From NCBI RefSeq assembly GCF_014529535.1, contig NW_023503493.1:21608001-21672000 (forward strand): a stretch of DNA of 64,000 nt. Reading direction: 5' to 3'. The DNA comes from Bradysia coprophila (lineage: Eukaryota; Arthropoda; Insecta; Diptera; Sciaridae). The notes under the pieces are model-generated. The model ran no database searches, had not been told where the DNA came from, and was given only the letters and a program-made list of their open reading frames with translations. Below are positions 23,001-34,592 of the stretch, piece by piece. Position 1 is the first letter of the stretch. The number at the start of each line of letters is the position of its first letter. The position numbers were made by a program, and so were the translations under genes.

Positions 23001-24483
23001 GACTTCACGAGAAAAATAACTTTGAGTCAATCAGGTTAGTTGGGTGAGTAAAGTAGGTGACAACAGCTTCCCAGTGGTGATAAAAGTCATCCTCGAATTT
23101 TAACTCGTCGAGATTATCTCGAAAAATTTTGTAACCATTTTTTTAAACGGTTTTGAGCCGAAACAACATTTTCTGTGGGGTAACAACCACCAATTGTGAA
23201 AAAAAAAATTGCTGGCTTTTTATGACCTCCGAAAAATATCACTTTTTTAGACATATCTCCCCCAAATTTTGGGTTACCAACCTCATATTGGGCTTAAGCT
23301 GCGCGTCTTGACCATAGCTTTCAGGGAAAAAAGTTTACCGAAATCAGTTTTTATTTGATGAAAATATTTCGAAAAGTCACAAACGTGTAACGCAACTAAC
23401 CGCCGACTTTTGCGATCACACAAGTCACACTTCGCAGGCTAAAAATTCCAATTCTTGTTGGTATGACAGCACTGTGTCTCCTGAGTATTATAAAAATTAT
23501 AGACTGATTTGTTAGACCGCAAAACATAGCCAACACAGCTCACTTTATGCCTCAGAAATGACGAAACTTGTAACGCAACAAACCCTGGAGTTACCCATCG
23601 ATGGATAATTTCACTGCATGAACCAAAGTAATGGAATATTGTGCCGTAGAAATTTGAATTCTTTTAATCGAAATTCAGATCCAGTCTGCGTTGAATCGGA
23701 AATACAAACTTAAAGAACGTGTAGGAGTAGCGCTGTAGTTTAACGACAATAAAGAAAGTATATAAGGAGAGAAATGGCTTTATAGAACCCGACAGCAGAC
23801 ATGGGATATTAAAACTCACTGGTCTCACAACGACGAAATGTGTACAGAAGTAGAGAATGTACATTGTACATAAAACGACAAGTCACGTGAATCCAAAAGC
23901 CATTGGAAAAAGACAAACTTACCCGCGTTTCTGTTCGACGATTTTGTTCATCGTTGTAATACAATAGTCCATATAGTTCCCTAAGCTTGTCATGTATATC
24001 GAAAAATGGTGATTCTCTGCTACTTTCAGTGGACGTCGCTGTGTTACTACTTTTACTGCTTGTCGCTGTCGGAAATGCTGATGATGATGACGATGACGAA
24101 ATTTTTGATCGTTTCGATGGATTGCTCCCCGATGCGTACGCTGATATCGATGACAAACTATGTGTATCGGTAGCAGGCCTCTTTTCACAACTCGACTGAT
24201 GGCTAATCGTAGTTTGTTTAACGGGTGCAACTAGTGTTGCGGGTGGTGATCGCGACGGATTTGTGATGAATGAACTGCTTTCGGCACTTGTGTAGTCATT
24301 GTGGTCGATCAGTAGGGAGGACGAGGAATCATTTGTAGTTCTACGCAATTTGTTGAGTGCCTCATTGACCATGAACTGGAATATTTTGACAATTGGGTTT
24401 CGTTTGTTCTTGAATGTGTAGAATGTGACACAAAAAGGCACACTTACGTCTGCTTCTTGGCATGATGACTCCAGACTTTGCAT
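17088..24483 (-). CDS. Spt20: Spt20, SAGA histone-acetyltransferase complex subunit
   Basis: Nine exons (24483-24448, 24375-23923, 21287-21102, 21036-19474, 19409-19202, 19139-18211, 18143-17894, 17820-17596, 17326-17088) splice to 1362 residues with consistent phases. The N-terminus (MQSLESSCQEAD, then FMVNEALNKLRR) and the DKLRELYGLLYYNDEQN block correspond to the start of vertebrate SUPT20H. The Spt20 core follows with NLYPGNKGYSLAF (from residue 188), RWPYEVEGLLECIDNETLP, and SGCVIVEVRDYRQ (281-293). After about residue 560 the protein becomes low-complexity, rich in Gln, Asn, Ser and Thr (for example QKQQQQQPQQQQN in exon 6), as in insect orthologues. Spt20 helps hold the SAGA co-activator together in the nucleus. 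The 2.6-kb third intron (23922-21288) separates the first two exons from the core; phase and homology join them. Confidence 0.9.
21288..23922 (-). other. large Spt20 intron with old repeats
   Basis: Between donor CGG/GTAAGT and acceptor TTTACAG/GTGAAG. It contains two diverged copies of a block around 22520-22580 and 22665-22745 (shared words GAAAGCT, TTGACHAGACGC, CTCGGGGAGATA) and a related inverted stretch near 23220-23340. No conserved open frame is seen. Confidence 0.6.
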
Positions 24484-25945
24484 GATGTCGCTAACGTTGT
24501 TTCGTTAGACATTCAATTATATTCTAGTATGTGACCACCAACATTTGACAAGTCTGAAATTAAACCCAAACCCGAAACGATAAATTACGACGGAAAAAAT
24601 TGTGAGCGGAGGAGGACGTATTTATTCAGTGAGAAAAGTGGTCAAGGAATTCGTTGTGACACTTTTTGCGTATCCATTTCCATTGGGCTTTGCATGAAAA
24701 ACTTTTACTAGTTATACATTGTTCGATCGACTTAATATGACCGAAAGTTGATTATCAACAAAAAAAAAAAATTAATCAGATTGGTATACGATGTTTACCA
24801 TTTTCTTGTGAACAGACAATTTTATGGAGATGATGGAAGTCAAAATAATTTTGAGCAGGAGAAATTGTGAGTTAAATTTCGGCATAAATGTTCACAAAAC
24901 TTTCATAACATTCGTGCACTGCGTAACAAAATCCATTACCATCGATGGTCAATGGTCTGGAGCGAATCCTTTTTTGTTTTAAACAACAAAAAATTTAGAA
25001 AATAAAATAAGCAATGACGAAAAATCACTTCAGAATTGATGTTTTGACAGATTGTGCTAAACATGTGTTGGTAAATTCATGCAAAAAGTTTTCTCATTTT
25101 TGCCTGTGTGAGTTTTTTGTCCAAAAGGATTGCCAATTTGTGTCACAGATTTCACTACAACCAGTCCCGTTAATTTAATTCACATCATCGACATTTCCTT
25201 CACAATTTTAACCAATTGATGCACATCCAAACGAAACTTTTTTTCGATTTAAAAACACACACAAAAATGGAGAAGAAATTCGCCTACCTCCAGAAGGCCA
25301 TGTAAATTTCTGTTGCCAAAGTGAATTTTTTTAGAACCACTTTTTTATCAATTAAAATTACATTTATCAAATCACTCGATTCTCTTGGTAATCTGTGGGG
25401 TTTCTTCAACCAAAATAAAACACTATACACAATTTACAAATTAAAATATATACAGAATTTTAATGAAAAATTGCATTTGAGTAGTTTATAAACACATACG
25501 AAACCGCAATGAAGACACCTAGCGGAACACAATGTTAAAAACTGCTACAAAATTTGTTTATCTTGTCCGACCATATGGATTGAAACATTGAGGGAATTCT
25601 TCTTCAATAGATGTACCGCTAATGCCGCTAAATTTTGATTTTTATCATTGATTAAATGCATTAAATTAGATAATGAAGATGTGAGGCAGCGCGGTCAATT
25701 TAATAGTACAACTAAGAAATTTTCTCTTGCGTAACCTTACTGGATGTGTTATTCCGTTTCCGTCATTACTTCATAATTAGTCGAACAACCGATTAAGATC
25801 TACTTAAGATCTCTATTTGATCATTGTCAAATAGCAGTTTCTTCAATTGTAAAGTATAAAGTTAGCTGGGTGAAAATGGCAAGGTATTTACATCTCAAAT
25901 GACATTGACAATGATCAATAGGTATGTTCCAGGTGCAACATCGAA
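24484..25945. other. 5' flank of Spt20
   Basis: Intergenic, AT-rich, between the divergently transcribed Spt20 and Fgop2 genes. No repeat with clear ends, no RNA gene and no TATA box that I would defend. Confidence 0.4.
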
Positions 25946-26000
25946 ATGTCAATCGTCATCCACAGACAACATAACAAAACAATGTTATTGACAAAATGTA

Positions 26001-26192
26001 TAGAGTGTTATGGTGAAAGAGAGGAACATATTTTGACAAGTACCCCAAGGCAAGTTAAAATAAACTCGTCTTCTGTCCTCTCGCTCTCAACGTACCACGT
26101 TGAAAGAGAAGCAAATACTTTGAGAAGTATCCCAAGGCAAGTTATAATAACCAATCTTCGGTTTTATCGCTCTGATCATAACAGTCTATAGA
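26001..26192. repeat. dispersed direct repeat, copy 1
   Basis: Matches 26785-26942 over about 150-190 bp with small indels. Shared words include ATATTTTGACAAGTACC, CTCTCAACGTACCACGTTGA (here with one variant start) and CGCTCTGATCATAACAGTC. The repeat contains a hairpin around GTACCACGTTGAAAG. Confidence 0.7.
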
Positions 26193-26784
26193 AAAGAGTT
26201 GAGGTTATGGCTCTGTATATGACATTTGACAGTAAACTGCACTTTGCGTCTCTTTCGTCCACAGCAATGACTTTTTTTTTAGAAATAACGTATATGACGA
26301 TGGTACCATGGTAGTGGGAAAATTAATTCGTGCAAATAGTAAAAAGCCGGTATATTAAAGCCGCAGTGAAACACCGTAATATTCTTTGTAGTGTACTTTT
26401 AATAAAGGGTACGAATATAGTGTGAAAGATTAAAAGTGAGTGGAGCCTGGTGGAACCAGTGGTAACATTGAGTTTATCGAGATTGCATAGAGCTACACTC
26501 GACAGATAGTATGGTATCGCTGTCATTTTTAAATATGTGTGTAACTCTATGAGATGCTGTGTTTAAGATCCATTCGTGTATATATTTACCATTGCTTCAG
26601 TGTCTTTGATCTGCACTCGTCGTTCACTTAATTTGATTTAAACTCACCACTTATGTGAACATAGCTGCTAAGCCAGATTTGATACATTACAGACGAGGAA
26701 AAATAAGAAGGTACAATTACAAACCTTATTTAATCCACATGTATTACCAATGTTACGAAATTGACGTATGGTTTATAACGTATG

Positions 26785-26942
26785 TAGAGTGTTACGAAGA
26801 AAGAGAAAGAGATATTTTGACAAGTACCCAAGGCAAGTTATAATAAACTGGTCTTCGGTCCTCTCGTTCTCAACGTACCACGTTGAAAGAGAAGTAAATA
26901 CTTTGTCTTCGGTTTTGTCGCTCTGATCATAACAGTCCATTG
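26785..26942. repeat. dispersed direct repeat, copy 2
   Basis: Same orientation as copy 1, 784 bp downstream, with a deletion relative to it of the segment between AAATACTTTG and TCTTCGGTTTT. The intervening DNA has no coding signal. Confidence 0.7.
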
Positions 26943-27694
26943 AATGTGGGTGGAATAACATCAATACTTATCTGCCTAGGTCATATACCTAATTGAAAAT
27001 CCACGGAACGTTTGTATCGACATAGAAATGTATCGTGGCTTACACAATTTTTGCGAAAGACCGTCCCTATATTTTTGCATGAGACATTACCCTACTTTCA
27101 AACTGATCACACGAAGACAATTCTATTTAATGTAATATCTGGTGTGAGACTAAACTAAAGGGAAGAAGCATTCGCTTCAATCCTTAGTTTTTTATTCAAT
27201 TTTAAATCAATTTCATGTGAACACATAATAGATGGCGATCATAAACACTCTCCCTTCTTTTTACTTGACATTCCATTGCCATCTTGCTATTCATGTATTC
27301 ATCCCATTCATCCATTTTTACAGCAGAATTGACGTTTTTGACATATCTCTCGTTTTCGATTAATCAAAACAGGGTCGTAACCAGGGTTGAATTGTAAGAA
27401 AACACACTCAGTGTGTCTTACATTGCACTAAACTTAAATCTGTATTTTACTGATTGATCAAACAGCAAATTGACGAGAAGACTTTGTATCAGAGAAAGCT
27501 CCTAGAATATCCCATTCGAAACGAAGCATCGGCTTATGAAACAAAAATCTCCAGTGTTAGAGCGCGCATTCGCCTCAGTACGCCACTTGAAAAAAGTTTT
27601 TTTATCTATGTTTTTGTTGACATTAACTTGTTCTCGCAGCCAATTAATTGAGTGAAAACACATCGGAAATCAGTGGAGAAATTATAAAAGTTCA
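26943..27694. other. 5' flank of Fgop2
   Basis: A 65-codon open frame at 27454-27651 lies just upstream of the Fgop2 start but has no homology that I recognise and is probably UTR or flank. Nothing else is seen. Confidence 0.35.
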
Positions 27695-28537
27695 ATGGCA
27701 ACGTTAGAAAAGTTGGTACTGGACGCGAAACGAATCTCAACACGATTGAACGATAATGTGTTGGTTGGTGATTCTCTCATCAACGAAATTGAATTCATCA
27801 ATGAACAGTTGAAGACATTGAGAACTGTAAGTGTAGACCAATTGCATCTGTCCAAAGAGTCTTCGGGAACCTTAGTGATTGTTTATAGTTGACAATGTTT
27901 CTTTCACTTTATCTTGACATGGTCAAATGATGTCTTTTCTTGACAATAATAGATTTTTTCACTCATTAATGTACCAAATTCATTTGTCGCATAAGGTACA
28001 CGACAAATTCGATCTGAATGAATTGTCTCGCAACAAATCCAACCAGAATCTTGCAATTCAAAAGAAATATCCACACATCCAAGAGATCCAACATGAGAAC
28101 CGTGAATTACGAGCTTGTTTACAAGACTATCAACGAACCATGGAGCATGTGATGACCAAATATCGCGAGCACACTCAGCAAAAAATCCTGGACAGCAAAT
28201 TCACATTCACAACGAATGCGGTAGGTTGAATGGATTTTGCCTCGTTCGAATGGTGTTCATATGAAAATTGACTTAGGTGACCGAGGACAATTCCAAACAT
28301 GAACAGATCAATGAAATGGTTGAGCTGATGCGTAAAGCTGCAAGCATTAATGAAGATAAGGAATTTGCTGAAATGGAATTGATCAATAAGCTTTTCACTG
28401 AAAATCAAGGACTTCGCGAAATGCTTCGAATATCGAAAGAGTTTGGTTCACAAACGGCGGAAACGGAAATTGACGAACGACCCGCGGGGAATGAGTGCAA
28501 TGATAAAGTCGAGAAGACTACAATCGAAGAGATCTAA
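27695..28537 (+). CDS. Fgop2: FGFR1OP2/SIKE family coiled-coil protein (STRIPAK subunit)
   Basis: Three exons (27695-27826, 27996-28220, 28277-28537), all phase 0, give 205 residues, close to the family's usual 200-250. Exon 1 encodes MATLEKLVLDAKRISTRLND with SLINEIEFINEQLKTL. Exon 2 carries the family signature PHIQEIQHENREL followed by VMTKYREHTQQ. Exon 3 carries HEQINEMVELMRKAASINED and ENQGLREMLRISKE. Vertebrate FGFR1OP2 and SIKE1 have the same three blocks in the same order. These proteins are cytoplasmic coiled-coil members of the STRIPAK phosphatase/kinase assembly, which tunes Hippo and related signalling. The acidic C-terminal tail diverges. An upstream non-coding first exon is possible but not identified. 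Confidence 0.9.
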
Positions 28538-28598
28538 AATGTAATTTATAATTTACGGGTTTTTTCATTTTTGTTTTTGTTTTTTACATTTAGAAAAG

Positions 28599-28604
28599 AA
28601 TAAA
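28599..28604 (+). terminator. poly(A) signal of Fgop2
   Basis: AATAAA 62 bp after the stop codon, preceded by a T-rich tract. Confidence 0.6.
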
Positions 28605-28680
28605 TTTCAAATTTCATCTGGCCAAAGTTTTGTATTTAAGGAGTTGTCTGAGTATCATTGAACAATGGAGACATGAAATA

Positions 28681-28791
28681 AAAATGAAAGTCTCAAAGGT
28701 TCGAAAAGAGACGTCTCACGTCTCACAATGACAATACAAAGGATTTGAGACCGTGAGACGTCTCTTTTCGAACCTTTGAGACTTTCATTTT
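28681..28791. repeat. perfect 40-bp inverted repeat
   Basis: Arms 28681-28720 and 28752-28791 are exact reverse complements; the core is GAGACGTCTC with AAAGGTTCGAAAAG beside it. The spacer is 31 bp. It lies under 100 bp past the Fgop2 poly(A) signal and could form a strong hairpin in read-through RNA. It is most simply a very small MITE. Confidence 0.85.
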
Positions 28792-29584
28792 TACTTGGGT
28801 CGCAAGGGATACTAATAGCGATTCCCGATAAATGCGATACAATGAAACGAAAAGAAATTGATCAGCCTCAGATGCTAGTTGCGACTATTTTAGGGAAAGC
28901 TTATTGGAAAAATTAGGAAAATAGAGAAAATAAGGAAAATCTGGAGAATTAAGGAAAATGGTAAAAAAATAGGGAAAATTGGTAAAAAATTTAGTAAAAT
29001 TTTCCATATTTTCTTTATTTTTCACTATTTTTATGTTTTTCACAATTTTTCCTATTTTCTTAATTTTCCATATTTTCTTTATTTTTTTTCCAAATTAGTT
29101 TCTGACCTGAGTCGAACAGTGTATCAAATAAACAATTTCGGAACTATGAATTGTTCCATAAATTTCTATGATTTTAGCGAATTTATTCAACGTGACGTCA
29201 TGGTCACATTCTCTGTTTATTTAAATTCGGGTATTGATTCAACTCAACTCAACGGTTTTCGAGGAAAATCGAATTTAAATTTACAAAAAAAGCATCAGTA
29301 AATTTCCTTTAACCTTTACTTCGAAAAAGCATAAAAATTGATAGAACACTCAACCATGTCTCACTAAATATTTTTTTTATGTAAAATTCACAGTTCCCAA
29401 TTATTTTTTTTTGCTTAGAACTATGTTTTCGCCGAGCACGTCAAATGGCCTCGACTAATTGCCAACTGTGAAAAGTAAAGAAAAACCAGCAAAACAATGT
29501 CTGATGCTTACATTGATTAAGAATTGAGAAAAGTACATAGATCATCTATAAAGATCTATAAATCATCTTCATGTAACGGTACAT

Positions 29585-29813
29585 ACTTTCAGACGTAACC
29601 CCACTTTTGTTTCGTTAAATGTTTCGTTCATCCATTCATTCGTTTGAAATCATTTTGGCATAAATGGAATTTCTTAACGTGGATGACATTTTGAACATAA
29701 TCTGTAGATCCGGTAGATCCACTATAAGAAATGCCATCCACGTTAAAAAAGTCTCATACAAATGAATGAACGAAACATTTAACGAAAGTTAAGTGAGGTT
29801 ACGTGTGAAAGTA
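29585..29813. repeat. inverted-repeat element, about 55-bp arms
   Basis: Arms 29585-29640 and 29759-29813 pair around TCGTTAAATGTTTCGTTCAT; an inner pair (29671-29691 with 29729-29748) centres on TTAACGTGGATG. Nothing coding lies inside. Confidence 0.75.
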
Positions 29814-30860
29814 TCGGATCTTAAAAATGATCTATTGGATAATCCTGTTGTGAGCCACGTTGCACCTCTCACACTACGGTTTGCAACATATTCACCTATC
29901 GACCACATTACATTTTGTCGGTTGAGGCCGCTGTTTTTCTATATCTAGACTTTTTTAAACTTTATACTTATACGGGTATTTTTAACGATACTTCTGTTTC
30001 CGGCTGTATGTTACATATTAATTTCCAAAAGTGCTAAAAACAGTAACGCCATAGAGATGATAGGCTAACGAAGTGAAAGATTTGTATCGATATAGTCACA
30101 AACCTAAAAGGAATAACCGATTTGTTAACTTGTTATTGTTGCATTGGTAGCACGACAGACGAGTAAAGTTTATTTTACTCTGCCGTGATTGGAAGTCTAC
30201 CTCTATGGTTGCATTTGTAGTCGATCTTGGTTGTGTTAAATCTTAAGAATGACCTGTCCCACCTGTCCGTAAACCTTGTTGAGACTGTAAAAATAACTTT
30301 TAATTCACCAGTTGCGTGGTATATTTGGTAACGTAACTTAGATAAAGTTATTGTTTACATTTAACTTATCGGAAAATTTCTATTATCATAGGAGAGAGAT
30401 AACGTATTTTAGATTAAAAATATTTTAGCTCTTACATGGTCTCTTAGTCATTTACACATTTCAGTGTTCATTTAACTGTAAAGTTAACTGTTGCTTCCTT
30501 CTACGAAAAACGCAAATTTGTTCAGGGCTTGTTTTTCCTTCGACGATATCAATTTCACCAATTGCAGCGGTTTGATCGGAGTGATTCGTCCCTAAAAGTG
30601 ATTCAAAAGAAAACATTTTACACCTCTGGAAGGTGTTACCCGGTTGCATCACTTGCGTATAAATATTTTTGTAGTGAATAGTTCGCAATGAACATGTAAT
30701 ATTAAAGAGATTAGATATCGTCGTTTGTAGATAGATAACGTTGTAATAATTGAAACAAGCATAAAGAGCCTACATTCGTAGAGCACAAATAAAATGACAA
30801 TCAGGTACGAAAATATACAAAATCTGCCGTTAAACACATAAACGTTGGTGCTATTCAATC
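29814..30860. other. intergenic before the VWA-like gene
   Basis: Holds the 37-bp terminal relic of the 202-bp MITE family at 30151-30187. No gene recognised. Confidence 0.4.
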
Positions 30861-33800
30861 ATGATTTGGCAAACTTGCATTTGCTTTTTATTAATCGGAA
30901 CTAGTTTACTGGGTGAGACATTGTTGTGCACTACTAAACATCTACGCCACAATTGTATTTAAAACAATCAATTTAAATTTTAATTTAGTTCACATTGTCC
31001 AACCAATTCAAATCCCTCAACACCTTCTCCATTGCTATCGCGGCAATGCAACCCAACCGAGGATCGCCAATTCGTTTCAAATTTTCCTGGAACTACTACG
31101 AAAAATCGAGGACGCTAATCCCACGTCAATGGACATACGTCGATTCAGTGTGAATATATTCCATCAATTACGATTGGATGGAATCGAAAGGGCTCCGTCG
31201 ATTCTAGAACAAGAATTTGTTACGCCATTTCGAGCTAATGGCAAAATGACGCCGAAATTCGAATTGCTTCTGGAATTGATATCGAATGAGGCGGGACCAG
31301 TAGAGTTTCAACGCTTTCTGACGCCGGACGAAATTTGTGTACTTCATCGAATTGTGAGTTCATCAGTGGAACCATACGAAAGAGGTGATGAGAGTACGGT
31401 TTGTCCGTTGAATTTAATGTCCGACGACAGAGTGGAGAGTCCTTGGATTAATATTAACAAGTAAGAATTTCGTGTACTCTCGGAATTTTGTTGTTTTTTC
31501 GTCCCATCATTACCAAAAATCCATTGAAAACTTATCTCAACTACATCCCATTTTCTTGCTCATAGACATCAAAATACGGATGGTACTGCTACAGCTGTAT
31601 CTGAACGGATTTCTAGATGTCCACTTGAATTAGGCGTCGCTAGGAGCCAAGGTATGGTGAAATGAATAATTTAACTTCTACACGATCTTGACAAAATGAC
31701 TCTTAATTGACTAGATTATGGAAGCTTTTCCCCGGGAACAGTAATAGCATCCATAGCAGGTAACGGATTCAATTGCACATTTTAATAGAAAATCTTTTAC
31801 TTTATCAAATGTTGTTGTTGAATGTCTTATTGAATCACTTCTAGCTGGATTACAGCCTCAAAACGTTCGAATCAATGAATTTGTATCACTTCAACATAAA
31901 AAGCCGCAATGGGAAAATTTAGAGACGATGACGGAAAATGATTCTGAACAGTCGTTGAACAAACTTCTCAACTCGCTCAATTCAATAGACAACACCTATG
32001 CAGCCGGTCTATCAGGAGGTGTGAATAGAATGTGAAACATTACCGAAAATTTTACTCGAACATTTTTCGTTACTTTTCTTAAAGACCTTGCTGAAGTGTG
32101 TGTCTATCAAGGACCCTACTTAGGAGTAAACTCATCCGTAGGATTGGCCGGATCTTGGAACGATACACATTTTCCAAGAATAAGGTAACACACCGTTTCT
32201 ATGCAATGCATACACACAGCCAAATGAACGCCAAACATTTCGTCATGTAGATATTTATCCGAAAGACATCAAGCACGCTGGGAATTTACGGATAGTGAAA
32301 TTTTAGCTGGCATCGATGGCATGTTTTTATCGAATCAAATATCGAATTGGCTTCAAAGAATTAGACGGCTGCGACTGTCCCAATTAATTGACATGTACTA
32401 CAGTGCTAGAGGTATACCTGCGATGGCTATAGAATCGGCTAATCGGGGCAGGTCCAGCAATCGCAGGCCGATAAATCTAAAAGATAACGCAGAAAGTAGG
32501 GAAGCGTTAGAAATCCAGCAATTCAGTTCAAAGTCCAATTCGAAATTGAGCCGAATATTCAACGATCCGGACCTGGAATTGCGGGAACAAGAAGAATATT
32601 TAGAACGATTTTCGGTCAACGACGGTATTACCAGTGCATGCAACCGCAAAACCATTTTACGGTTGATTGACCGTGAGAAGCTGAAAGATGAAACTTATTT
32701 CCTGTCGCAAGTTTTGCAATATGCTACTAGTAGCTTGGCTATTACTGACGAGGCACTACGAATAAACTGTGATGCTGCTGTTGACAATTTTTTCAATTAC
32801 GCTGAAGTAATGCTAGACAAAATACCAACGTGCAGTCAGATTTTAACTGATTTTCGAAAGCCCGTTGTCGATTTAACATTGATAATCGATGGGTCGCGCG
32901 GTATATACGAAAATCAACAGCTTATATCGTATGTACCAAAGCACATCGTGCGACTTTTAGCATCCAAAATAATTTATTTGCAAAACCAGGTCGATAGCTG
33001 AACTCATTGATGTATCGTCGTATGGGTCGTCGATCAGCGTAATTCATGGACAAAGTGGTCTTTACATGGTCAATCGAACCAACAGCGTGACGACTGCATT
33101 TGCTCAGCTTCAAAATTTTACTGGCTCATGTAAGTGAGCCTGTGATGCAATTTTTCAAGTATTCCCATTCTCATATTTCACGAATACATAGATCCAATCG
33201 GCATCTCCTTGTCCCGGTCATTGGGAGCTATTGTCAGGAGGCTTTCTAATCTAACTGAAACAGATCGAATCAATGGATTGTATGGAGGCCTGTCACAAGT
33301 GGTTCTGGTAGTCGCGCAAAGCCAGAGAATATCGCAGGTAAATATGTTCTGCTATTATAATCCGACCTTAGAGAAAAGGCTTACTGGTTTTCAGAGCGAT
33401 TTTGCGAGTGCTAAACGAATGATTGAAGGATCTTTCCAACAATTTCCCGACTTATATTTTGTGTTCCTTACCAACGATCCGGATACGTTCAAAGAAATGG
33501 TGCACGACGCACAAACCATTTTCGATATAAAGCGACAGCAGGAACATTACAAAATAATTGAGTCGAATTCTATCGATCCGAGTGATTTCAGCCACAATTT
33601 ATTCAGACATTTAAAATTGATACCGAAGCGTATAATGGCTCCGTTTTGTGACACATTGACGCCGGAAGAGCGACGCAAGATGATCCTAATGACTAACAAT
33701 CAAAATTGGTAAGTTGAACGAAAGTATGGAGAGTCCACTCTGTGGTCTGATAAGTTTCTTTTCCAAAGGAATTCGTTCGAAGACTATGCAACGGTTAGTC

Positions 33801-34352
33801 AGGAGCTCCGATATCGGATAAGTCCATTTTATTTAAGGAACGCTGATCAAGTTACTGTTGAGGTATTTTCCTTCAATTTCTGATGAAAATTGAATCAGTA
33901 AATGATGAAAAAAAATCAGTTTCAAGGTGTGATGTATGGGTCACTAATCATCTGCCTATCACGAGATGTCAACTACTCTCCACTGGAATGTAAAACAGTC
34001 GAAGATCGTAACGTGGCTGAATTTACGATAATAAGACCATGTGACGACATATTCCAATGTTATGGATTGTACTTTTCGGTTATAGTGGAGAAGAGCAACG
34101 TGCGATGTACAGGTAAGAATTGGTTATTGGCTTATTTGACTATTGTCGCTGATACAAAAATCTGTTATTTTGCCACCATAAGAAAATGATTGCCGATATC
34201 CTGACCAAGTGAGATTCTTGATTCGGCCGGGAGGCTTAACATGTGAAGTAAATCGACGAAGTAATTTCTCTTGTAAAATTAGTTTTAGCCATAGAATGTT
34301 AGTTTTTGTATTTATCGTTGTTTTTGTTGATAAGATTCGCAATTATTTTTGA
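30861..34352 (+). CDS. secreted or anchored protein with degenerate VWA-like domain, 906 aa
   Basis: Twelve exons (30861-30912, 30989-31460, 31566-31651, 31715-31759, 31845-32018, 32085-32184, 32251-32928, 32990-33129, 33192-33708, 33769-33862, 33920-34112, 34183-34352) splice to 906 residues with agreeing phases. Residues 1-18 are a signal peptide (MIWQTCICFLLIGTSLLG). The middle contains a von Willebrand A-like core: VVDLTLIIDGSRG with Asp523, an IAELIDVSSYGSSISVIHG strand, and DLYFVFLTND further on. The metal site reads DGSRG, so the last Ser of DxSxS is missing. Cysteine-rich segments follow (residues about 795-880). The C-terminus MLVFVFIVVFVDKIRNYF is hydrophobic, which suggests a membrane or GPI anchor. 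I do not recognise a named family; adhesion or matrix binding is only suggested by the domain. Confidence 0.82.
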
Positions 34353-34358
34353 AATAAA
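34353..34358 (+). terminator. poly(A) signal overlapping the stop of the VWA-like gene
   Basis: AATAAA directly follows the TGA at 34350-34352. A 3' UTR using it would be very short; later signals may be used instead. The next gene runs toward this one and stops at 34593. Confidence 0.4.
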
Positions 34359-34592
34359 TGATGTTGTGCGATGACTTTGATTATGAGTAAAGAGCTAATA
34401 AAGTGCGAGCTAATTCATCTGTAACTTCTTTTGTTTGTAAACGTCTCGTAACATATTTATTTCTCAGAACTTTTTGTACTCTTCAAAATTGACTATCCAA
34501 ATAATTTTCATTTTAACACCCGACGACGTCGACGTGACCTATTTAAAAAATTTAATTACAATTTTGTCTTCCCTTGGTTGATGAATTGTTAA

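Noticed and set aside
27454-27651. 65-codon frame just upstream of Fgop2, considered as an extra N-terminal exon
   Set aside because: The family starts at the MATLEKLVLDAKR block; no phase-compatible donor joins the frame to it.
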